Shown here in pieces: positions 6,177-11,373 of a stretch of 11,373 bases of DNA (the stretch's first letter is position 1; the number at the start of each line of letters is the position of its first letter). The stretch comes from Flavobacteriaceae bacterium (lineage in GTDB: Bacteria; Bacteroidota; Bacteroidia; Flavobacteriales; Flavobacteriaceae): assembly GCA_947377425.1 (NCBI GenBank), contig CANCFZ010000060.1, forward strand, positions 1 to 11,373, given 5' to 3'. Position numbers and translations under genes: made by a program. The notes beneath the pieces were generated by a model. The model made no database searches and had not been told where the DNA came from. It worked only from the letters and a program-made list of their open reading frames with translations.

Positions 6177-8257
6177 TCAAGATTGCAATGTACGGACCAG
6201 AATCTACTGGAAAAACTACACTTGCTTCTCAACTTGCAGAAGATTTCAATACCATTTGGATTCCAGAATTTGCACGCGATTATTTACAAGAAAAATGGAA
6301 TTCTAAACAAGAAATTTGCAAGCAAGAAGATTTAATTCCAATTGCAATAGGGCAAACCAATCTTGAAAATGAGGCTTTAAATAAAGCCGCTAAAATCCTT
6401 TTTTGTGATACTAATTTGTTAGTCACCAAAGTTTTTTCGGATATTTATTACAACAATTGTGATGGAGCTCTAGAAAGAGCTGCCAAGAAGCATAAATACG
6501 ATTTGATTTTGCTTACAGATGTTGATGTACCTTGGCAAGCAGATGATTTAAGAGACAAACCAAACGACAGAGAAAATACAATAGCTATTTTTGAGAAAGC
6601 ATTGATTGATTATGAAAAACCATATATCAAATTGTCTGGAAATCAAAAAGAGCGATTAGAAAAAGCAACTCAAATAATAAATGATCTTCTAAAAGCTAAG
6701 GAAGTAGGTTTAAATTCTTTTGATTTTATTAAAATCTATAACCGAAATGTCAAAATTGAAACTGTTGAATTTCAATTTAATATTCTAAAAAATGGGATTC
6801 CAAAAATCAATCTTGATAGGGCAGCTATAAAAAATGATGGTATTGTAACCATTTCGGAAGACGAAGCAAAATATTTCTCTAATTTTTATGATGAAAAAAA
6901 GACGAATTTAAAACTTAAAAAGTTCGTTCCGGCATCTGGCGCAGCAAGTAGAATGTTTAAATTTTTGAATGAATTTTTGAATGAATTTAAGCATGGAGAA
7001 GAAAGTATAAACGCTTATATCAATAGAAAAAAAGACAAAAATTTACCTATTTTTTTAGTTGCTATAGATAAGTTTCCTTTTTACAAAGATGTTTTAGAAG
7101 TTACAAAAGCAAATTTTTTAGACTATAATTCATGGGAAAAAGACAGTAAAGATTTTGGATTTATTAAAACAATGCTTTCCCAAAAAAAATTTGATTTTGC
7201 CAATAAACCAAAAGGAATTTTGCCTTTTCATCAATATGATGACCATACCGCAACCGCAATTGAAGAACATTTAAACGAATGTGTTTTTTATTCTACTTCT
7301 AATGAAAAATCATTTCTTCATTTTACAGTTTCAGAAGAACACCAAAATGATTTTCAAAATATTATTAATGATATAAAAGAGAAAGTAGAAGCTATATCTA
7401 ATGTAAGTATCAATGTGAAATATTCTTATCAAGATAAAGCTACCGATGTTATTGCAGTTGATTTAGAAGGAAAACCCTTTAGAGATGAGAACGGAAACAT
7501 CATTTTTCGCCCAGGTGGTCATGGCGCTTTGATTCAAAATTTGAATAACTTGAATGCTGATATTGTCTTTATTAAAAACATTGACAATGTCATTCAAAAC
7601 CATATTGAAACAATTGCTTTGTACAAAAAAGCATTAGCAGGAATATTAATTCAACATCAAGAAGCCATTTTTAAGTTTATGAAAATGCTAAATGACAGCT
7701 CGATTTCAAATGAAGATTTAACCGAAATTGTAAAATATATTAAATCAAAATTGAACATAGCTATAAAAGATGATTTTGTAAAATACACCAAAGAAAGTAA
7801 AATTGACCATCTTATAACCATTTTAAACAGACCAATTCGCGTTTGTGGAATGGTTAAAAATGAAGGAGAACCAGGCGGTGGACCGTTTTGGGTAACCGAT
7901 AAAAAAGGGAAAACTTTTCTTCAAATAATTGAGTCATCTCAAATTGATACTAAAGACGAGAAACAAGTAAAAATATTTGAAAGTGCTACTCATTTCAATC
8001 CAGTTGATTTAGTTTGTGGAATCAAAGATTACAACGGTCAGAAATTCGATTTAACTCAATATATCGATGCCAATTCAGGTTTTGTAGTAGAAAAAAATCA
8101 AAACGGAAAAGCATACAAAGCCTTTGAACTTCCTGGACTTTGGAACGGAGCTATGGCAAAATGGTTGACACTATTTGTTGAAGTTCCATTAATTACCTTC
8201 AATCCGGTAAAAACGGTTAATGACTTATTAAAACCTGCTCATCAATCACCAAATTAA
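6140..8257 (+). CDS. Fusion protein: NadR-type nucleoside kinase (AAA/P-loop) + DUF4301
   Basis: The 705-aa chain has two parts. Residues 1 to about 185 are a P-loop kinase of the ribosylnicotinamide-kinase domain of NadR. It has GPESTGKT (19-26, Walker A), IPEFARDYL (41-49), FCDTNLL (88-94, Walker B-like Asp90) and DVDVPWQADDLRDKPNDR (127-144, lid). The NMN adenylyltransferase and DNA-binding parts of full NadR are absent. Residues about 193-705 form a whole DUF4301 domain of about 513 aa, with VPASGAASRM (263-272), RPGGHGAL (457-464), NIDNV (480-484), NEGEPGGGPFW (574-584), ELPGLWNGAMA (663-673) and FNPVKTVNDLL (687-697). In related flavobacteria I recall these as two neighbouring genes. 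Here no stop, and no in-frame ATG, GTG or TTG, occurs between residues 166 and 262, so a separate DUF4301 start is hard to place. The 37-base overlap with pnuC suggests that the kinase phosphorylates what PnuC imports. The DUF4301 function is unknown. Confidence 0.88.
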   Translation: MEENLKQQHTEIIKIAMYGPESTGKTTLASQLAEDFNTIWIPEFARDYLQEKWNSKQEICKQEDLIPIAIGQTNLENEALNKAAKILFCDTNLLVTKVFSDIYYNNCDGALERAAKKHKYDLILLTDVDVPWQADDLRDKPNDRENTIAIFEKALIDYEKPYIKLSGNQKERLEKATQIINDLLKAKEVGLNSFDFIKIYNRNVKIETVEFQFNILKNGIPKINLDRAAIKNDGIVTISEDEAKYFSNFYDEKKTNLKLKKFVPASGAASRMFKFLNEFLNEFKHGEESINAYINRKKDKNLPIFLVAIDKFPFYKDVLEVTKANFLDYNSWEKDSKDFGFIKTMLSQKKFDFANKPKGILPFHQYDDHTATAIEEHLNECVFYSTSNEKSFLHFTVSEEHQNDFQNIINDIKEKVEAISNVSINVKYSYQDKATDVIAVDLEGKPFRDENGNIIFRPGGHGALIQNLNNLNADIVFIKNIDNVIQNHIETIALYKKALAGILIQHQEAIFKFMKMLNDSSISNEDLTEIVKYIKSKLNIAIKDDFVKYTKESKIDHLITILNRPIRVCGMVKNEGEPGGGPFWVTDKKGKTFLQIIESSQIDTKDEKQVKIFESATHFNPVDLVCGIKDYNGQKFDLTQYIDANSGFVVEKNQNGKAYKAFELPGLWNGAMAKWLTLFVEVPLITFNPVKTVNDLLKPAHQSPN

Positions 8258-8263
8258 ACTCTC

Positions 8264-8665
8264 GTGGACAAGGATAGAATCATTTCAGAACTCACTTTTA
8301 AAGCCGTAAGAAGCTCTGGTGCTGGCGGACAAAATGTAAACAAAGTTTCATCTAAAGTAGTGTTGACTTTTGATTTAGTAAGTTCTTTAGCATTATCTGA
8401 TGAAGAAAAAGAGTTGTCTCTAAAGAAACTAAAATCTAAAGTAACGCTTGAAGGTATTCTAATTTTAAATTGTGACGAAGACCGAAGCCAATTAAAAAAC
8501 AAAAACATTGTTACCAAACGTTTTCTAGAAATTATAGAAAAAGCTTTAATTGTTCCGAAACCTAGAAAAGCCACAAAAATACCAAGATCAGTTATAGAAA
8601 AAAGATTAAAAGACAAATCTTCAATATCCGAAAGAAAGCAAAATCGTAAAAAACCAGATTTGTAA
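8264..8665 (+). CDS. arfB: ArfB-like peptidyl-tRNA hydrolase, ribosome rescue (GTG start)
   Basis: ArfB hydrolyses peptidyl-tRNA on ribosomes stalled without a stop codon, using a GGQ loop as in release factors and a basic tail that enters the empty mRNA channel. The protein has 133 aa. The start is GTG at 8264: it gives MDKDRIISELTF, the family N-terminus, and the frame contains no internal Met. The GGQ is at 21-23 within VRSSGAGGQNVNKVSSKV. The RF-1/PrfB-type domain covers roughly residues 5-100. The C-terminus is strongly basic (PRKATKIPRS..EKRLKDKSSISERKQNRKKPDL in pieces, 104-133), as needed for rescue. It is too short and lacks the codon-recognition domains of RF1/RF2. It begins 6 bases after the fusion gene's stop, so the two are probably cotranscribed. 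Its 3' end sits next to the promoter of the TonB receptor. Confidence 0.92.
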   Translation: MDKDRIISELTFKAVRSSGAGGQNVNKVSSKVVLTFDLVSSLALSDEEKELSLKKLKSKVTLEGILILNCDEDRSQLKNKNIVTKRFLEIIEKALIVPKPRKATKIPRSVIEKRLKDKSSISERKQNRKKPDL

Positions 8666-8666
8666 A

Positions 8667-8698
8667 TTGCAATTGTAATTGTAATTGACTTATCTTTG
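8667..8698 (+). promoter_or_regulatory. Promoter of the TPP-controlled TonB receptor gene
   Basis: TATCTTTG at 8691-8698 matches TAnnTTTG exactly. A TTG at 8667-8669 lies 21 bases upstream (another at 8673-8675 is 15 away). A three-copy AATTGT repeat lies between (8671-8687). Transcription would start near 8703-8705, right at the first riboswitch stem, so the leader would consist almost entirely of aptamer and expression platform. Confidence 0.65.
8671..8687 (+). repeat. AATTGT tandem repeat in the promoter spacer
   Basis: Two whole AATTGT units and a partial third (AATTG) run head to tail between the TTG element and the -7 box. The spacer length could vary by slippage, which might tune promoter strength, though nothing shows that this happens. 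Confidence 0.5.
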
Positions 8699-8700
8699 CC

Positions 8701-8787
8701 TCGTCTCAAAAGGGGTGCTCTAAATAACGAGCTGAGATTATACCCAATGAACCTGAGCAGGTAATGCTGCTAAGGGAAAAATGACGA
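8701..8787 (+). ncRNA. TPP riboswitch (THI element) aptamer
   Basis: The conserved THI-box blocks are all present in order: GGGGTGCTC (8712-8720), GCTGAGATTATACCC (8731-8745), GAACCTGAGCAGGTAATGCTG (in two parts, 8749-8769) and AAGGGAAA (8772-8779). P1 pairs TCGTC (8701-8705) with GACGA (8783-8787). P2 pairs GGGT (8713-8716) with ACCC (8742-8745). P3 pairs GCTC (8717-8720) with GAGC (8729-8732) around an 8-base loop. P4 and P5 fold over 8751-8772. TPP binding is expected to lower expression of the downstream TonB receptor. Confidence 0.95.
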
Positions 8788-8822
8788 ACTAATTTGTAGT
8801 GTGCACGCTATATTATTGTCAT
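8781..8822 (+). promoter_or_regulatory. Possible riboswitch expression platform (alternative hairpin)
   Basis: ATGAC (8781-8785) can pair with GTCAT (8818-8822), enclosing a smaller hairpin, TAGTG/CGCTA (8797-8801 with 8806-8810, one G-U pair). The left strand overlaps the 3' half of P1 (8783-8787), so this fold and the TPP-bound aptamer would exclude each other. The stem is only 5 bp, so this is a speculative reading. Confidence 0.3.
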
Positions 8823-8871
8823 AGGAAACAAACATTTATTTTTAATCAAAGAATAATTACCTCTTTTTATT

Positions 8872-8887
8872 TGTAAAACATTTTACA
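8872..8887 (+). promoter_or_regulatory. Small inverted repeat touching the TonB receptor start codon
   Basis: TGTAAAA (8872-8878) and TTTTACA (8881-8887) pair around a 2-base centre. The ATG begins at 8889. If formed, the hairpin would cover the translation-initiation region. All-A/T stems of 7 bp are weak, and A/T-rich leaders yield such pairs by chance, so the role is uncertain. Confidence 0.35.
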
Positions 8888-8888
8888 G

Positions 8889-11042
8889 ATGGAAATTTTA
8901 TTTAAACAATTTTGCCACAAAGGCACAAATGCACGAAGGCTTCGGTTTTCAAGTCTATTATCTTTTTTCTTTTTTCTATTATCTATTCCTTTTTTTGCCC
9001 AACAAATCCAAAAGGACACTACCAAAGTTACCCAACTCGATGAAGTTTTAGTTTCGGCACTTCGGGTTACCAACAAAACGCCTGTTAGTTTTAGTGATTT
9101 AACCAAAAAAGACATTCAATTTAGAAATCTTGGTCAAGATGTTCCTATATTGATGAACTTTTTGCCTTCTGTTGTCACAACATCTGATGCTGGAACAGGA
9201 GTTGGTTACACCGGAATTCGCGTTCGCGGAAGCGATGCTACTCGTGTAAACGTAACCATAAATGGAATTCCTTACAATGATGCCGAAGGAAGCGGAACCT
9301 ATTTTGTTGATTTACCCGATTTTGCATCGTCAGTGCAAAGTTTGCAGTTGCAACGCGGTGTAGGAACTTCTACTAATGGTGCTGGAGCTTTTAGTGCTAG
9401 TTTAAATATGCTTACAGATTCCTATTCTAAGAAAAGTTATGGCGAGATTTCCAATTCGGCAGGAAGTTTTAATACGTTAAAAAATACTGTTAAATTCAGT
9501 ACTGGATTAATGAACGACCATTTCGAAATTGCTGGACGTTTATCTCAAATTAAATCGGATGGTTATATAGATAGAGCATCTTCCAATTTAAAATCCTATT
9601 TTCTTCAAGGAACTTATGTGGGCAAAACTACCTTAATTAAAGCATTAGTTTTTGGCGGAAAAGAAAAAACATACCAATCGTGGTATGGTATTGATGGCGA
9701 AACTATGGCTGGTGATAGAACGTTTAATTATGCAGGAATGTTCACTGATGCTTTTGGAAACACACGCTTTTATGACAACCAAACCGACAATTACCAACAA
9801 GATCATTTTCAATTGCATTGGAACGAAAAAGTGTCAACTAAATGGAACACCAATTTAGCCATTCATTATACCAAAGGAAAAGGATATTATGAAGAATATC
9901 AAAACAATCAAGACTTTGCCGATTATGGTTTAACACCCGTTGCTGGACAAACAACCACCGATTTAATTCGTCAAAAGTGGTTGGATAATGATTTTTATGG
10001 GACTACTTTTTCTGCCAATTATGCAACTAAAAAAGTAGATTTTATTTTTGGCGGTGCTTACAATCAATACAAAGGAAAACATTTTGGAGAAGTAATTTGG
10101 GCTCGATATGCTTCTACAAGCGAACTTGGTGACCATTATTATGATTATTATGGCAATAAAAATGACGGCAATGTATTTACAAAAATCAATTACCTATTAA
10201 CCCATAAATTCAGTCTTTATGGAGATTTGCAATACCGAAATGTAACTTACAAAGCCAACGGACTTGGAGATAACCCAGTTAATGATAGGTTTAATTTTTT
10301 CAATCCAAAAGCGGGTTTGAATTATACTATAAATTCTAAAAACATCTTGTATGCGTCTTATGCAAGAGCCAATCGTGAACCCAACAGAACCGATTATGAA
10401 GGTGGAACAGTAAAACCAGAAAAATTAAACGATTACGAATTGGGTTGGCGCTACACCAATACAAAAGTAAAATGGAATACCAACGTATATTATATGGCAT
10501 ACAAAGACCAGTTAATTCTTACTGGAAATCTAGATAATGTGGGCAATCCAATTCGTTCTAATAGCGAAAAAAGTTATCGATTGGGATTGGAAATTGATGC
10601 TATGGTGGTACTTTCTAAACAAGTTAGTATTAGACCAAACCTTACGTTAAGTCAAAATAAAAATGTTGATTTGAATGTTGAAGGAGTGAATTTTGGCAAC
10701 AAAAAAATATCTTATTCTCCTAGTGTTATTGCAGGAAACATCTTTGTGTATCAACCAACAGAGGGTTTGCAAATTTCGGTACTATCCAAATTTGTAGGCG
10801 AACAATACTTAAATAACATCGAAGTGAAAGAAGCCAAGTTGCCCAATTATTTTGTAAACGACTTGAATGTATCCTATGAAATCAAACCCAAATCAATTTT
10901 CAAATCGATCGTTTTTTCGGGATTGCTAAACAACGGATTCAACAAAAAATACATTTCCAACGGATACATGTATGATGTTACACCCTATTATTATCCACAA
11001 GCAGGAAGAAACCTCTTGGTTGGTATGGTGCTGAAGTTTTAA
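8889..11042 (+). CDS. TonB-dependent outer-membrane receptor, thiamine-regulated
   Basis: This 22-stranded-type barrel imports a ligand across the outer membrane with energy from TonB-ExbBD. The protein has 717 aa. The signal peptide has an unusual n-region, MEILFKQFCHKGTNARRLRF, then a hydrophobic core (SSLLSFFFFLLSIPFFA, cleavage near residue 37). A possible TonB box is DEVLVSA (51-57). The plug domain runs about 60-178, with PILMNFLPSVV (86-96), TGIRVRGSDATRVNVTINGIP (108-128, key residues R111, R113, N125-G126) and QRGVGTSTNGAGAFSAS (155-171). Barrel strands follow up to the C-terminal LLVGMVLKF with a final Phe. It lacks the N-terminal CarboxypepD-like domain of SusC types. The TPP riboswitch in its leader makes thiamine, its phosphates or a precursor the likely ligand. 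A terminator follows, so it is probably transcribed alone. Confidence 0.93.
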   Translation: MEILFKQFCHKGTNARRLRFSSLLSFFFFLLSIPFFAQQIQKDTTKVTQLDEVLVSALRVTNKTPVSFSDLTKKDIQFRNLGQDVPILMNFLPSVVTTSDAGTGVGYTGIRVRGSDATRVNVTINGIPYNDAEGSGTYFVDLPDFASSVQSLQLQRGVGTSTNGAGAFSASLNMLTDSYSKKSYGEISNSAGSFNTLKNTVKFSTGLMNDHFEIAGRLSQIKSDGYIDRASSNLKSYFLQGTYVGKTTLIKALVFGGKEKTYQSWYGIDGETMAGDRTFNYAGMFTDAFGNTRFYDNQTDNYQQDHFQLHWNEKVSTKWNTNLAIHYTKGKGYYEEYQNNQDFADYGLTPVAGQTTTDLIRQKWLDNDFYGTTFSANYATKKVDFIFGGAYNQYKGKHFGEVIWARYASTSELGDHYYDYYGNKNDGNVFTKINYLLTHKFSLYGDLQYRNVTYKANGLGDNPVNDRFNFFNPKAGLNYTINSKNILYASYARANREPNRTDYEGGTVKPEKLNDYELGWRYTNTKVKWNTNVYYMAYKDQLILTGNLDNVGNPIRSNSEKSYRLGLEIDAMVVLSKQVSIRPNLTLSQNKNVDLNVEGVNFGNKKISYSPSVIAGNIFVYQPTEGLQISVLSKFVGEQYLNNIEVKEAKLPNYFVNDLNVSYEIKPKSIFKSIVFSGLLNNGFNKKYISNGYMYDVTPYYYPQAGRNLLVGMVLKF
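8916..8939 (+). repeat. Three tandem 8-bp units within the TonB receptor signal-peptide region
   Basis: CACAAAGG (8916-8923), CACAAATG (8924-8931) and CACGAAGG (8932-8939) lie head to tail and encode the residues around HKGTNARR between the start codon and the hydrophobic core. I recall CACAAAGG-type runs from intergenic DNA of flavobacteria, which would mean that the gene's 5' end took up a dispersed repeat. That origin is an inference. Confidence 0.6.
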
Positions 11043-11058
11043 AAATCTTTTTTTATAA

Positions 11059-11093
11059 AAAAAGCCAAGTTAGAACTTCTAACTTGGCTTTTT
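11059..11093. terminator. Bidirectional Rho-independent terminator
   Basis: A perfect 16-bp stem (11059-11074 with 11078-11093) has the loop ACT. The stem holds AGCCAAGTTAGA, its base has five A on the left and five T on the right. It lies 17 bases after the TonB receptor stop and 17 bases from the stop of the converging minus-strand gene, so it serves both. Confidence 0.88.
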
Positions 11094-11109
11094 AGATTAA
11101 TTGTTGTCT

Positions 11110-11373
11110 TTAAAATTTAATGATTGAAATTTTTTTACAATCAGTATTTAAACTTTTAGATTCACAACTCCAACCCCATTTATCGAATTCAAACGTTGGA
11201 TAAGCGTCTTTACAACCATAACAAAAAATAATGATGCCTTCTTTATTATTAATATAGAATTTTCCATTTCTTTTGTATAGTAATGTTGCTCCTTTTACAG
11301 AATCATTATCCGATTTTGCAATCAGACAATAGTAGGTTTTGTTATTTACAATATCAACTTCTTTTTTTATTTC
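11110..11373 (-). CDS. Hypothetical protein, C-terminal part (gene runs off the window)
   Basis: On the minus strand the frame is open from the right edge (codon boundary at 11373) for 87 codons, ending with TAA at 11110-11112. The N-terminus is outside the window. The visible tail is Lys-rich and has Cys and aromatic residues close together: IIIFCYGCKDAYPTFEF, then DKWGWSCESKSLNTDC. The CYGC pair and two later Cys could be disulfides of a secreted protein or a metal site, but no known motif fits. I do not recognise the family. Support for a real gene comes from the long open frame in A/T-rich DNA, sensible composition, and the shared terminator placed just after its stop. Confidence 0.65.
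   Translation of the reverse strand, partial: EIKKEVDIVNNKTYYCLIAKSDNDSVKGATLLYKRNGKFYINNKEGIIIFCYGCKDAYPTFEFDKWGWSCESKSLNTDCKKISIIKF

Noticed and set aside
6962..6985. Tandem 12-bp duplication (TTTTTGAATGAA twice) in the DUF4301 part
   Set aside because: It encodes FLNEFLNEF, which fits the helix I expect in DUF4301 proteins after the SRMFK motif, so a recent duplication is not needed to explain it.
8254..8709. Minus-strand 151-codon frame over arfB
   Set aside because: It is antisense to a GGQ-motif gene and runs into the riboswitch. No recognisable protein.
9652..9858. Plus-strand 68-codon frame inside the TonB receptor
   Set aside because: Out-of-frame shadow within a continuous barrel coding region.

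Overview
The window looks like chromosomal DNA of a Flavobacterium-type Bacteroidota. The evidence is strong A/T richness, A-rich start regions without clear Shine-Dalgarno sequences, TAnnTTTG-type -7 promoter boxes, secreted proteins whose signal peptides end in 'AQ', a SusC/RagA-like or BtuB-like barrel ending in a C-terminal Phe, and the Bacteroidota-specific DUF4301 family. I see no transposase, integrase, phage gene, tRNA, rRNA or CRISPR array.

Layout. Bases 1-142 hold the 3' end of an S9-family peptidase (+). It converges through a two-way terminator on a small outer-membrane barrel gene (224-949, -). A 62-bp divergent promoter region separates that gene from a secreted 497-aa protein of unknown function (1012-2505, +). 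A perfect 32-bp palindrome then separates it from adenosylhomocysteinase ahcY (2618-3934, -). Reading away from ahcY is a plus-strand series: a 4'-phosphopantetheinyl transferase (4062-4766), a geranylgeranylglyceryl-phosphate synthase-like enzyme (4817-5533), a PnuC-type vitamin transporter (5559-6176), a 705-aa protein that joins a NadR-type nucleoside kinase domain to a whole DUF4301 domain (6140-8257), and an ArfB-like ribosome-rescue hydrolase starting at GTG (8264-8665). Next comes a promoter, a complete TPP (thiamine pyrophosphate) riboswitch (8701-8787), and a TonB-dependent receptor (8889-11042). A bidirectional terminator follows, and then the 3' end of a small Cys-containing protein gene on the minus strand (11110-11373).

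How the genes fit together. The riboswitch makes the TonB receptor a very probable importer of thiamine or a thiamine precursor across the outer membrane. The upstream PnuC transporter and kinase form an import-and-trap pair in the inner membrane and cytoplasm. By family they should handle nicotinamide riboside, but their position beside the TPP-controlled receptor makes thiamine a real alternative. The other genes are housekeeping: SAH recycling, carrier-protein activation, an ether-lipid-type prenyl transfer, and ribosome rescue.

Most noteworthy points: the in-frame kinase-DUF4301 fusion with no internal start codon at the junction; DUF4301 motifs that recall UDP-sugar pyrophosphorylases; a palindrome plus direct repeats inside a non-conserved insert of the PPTase; a 33-bp palindrome abutting the GGGPS start; a tandem 8-bp repeat that encodes the n-region of the TonB receptor signal peptide; and a possible riboswitch expression platform. 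No clearly new multi-gene system is evident.
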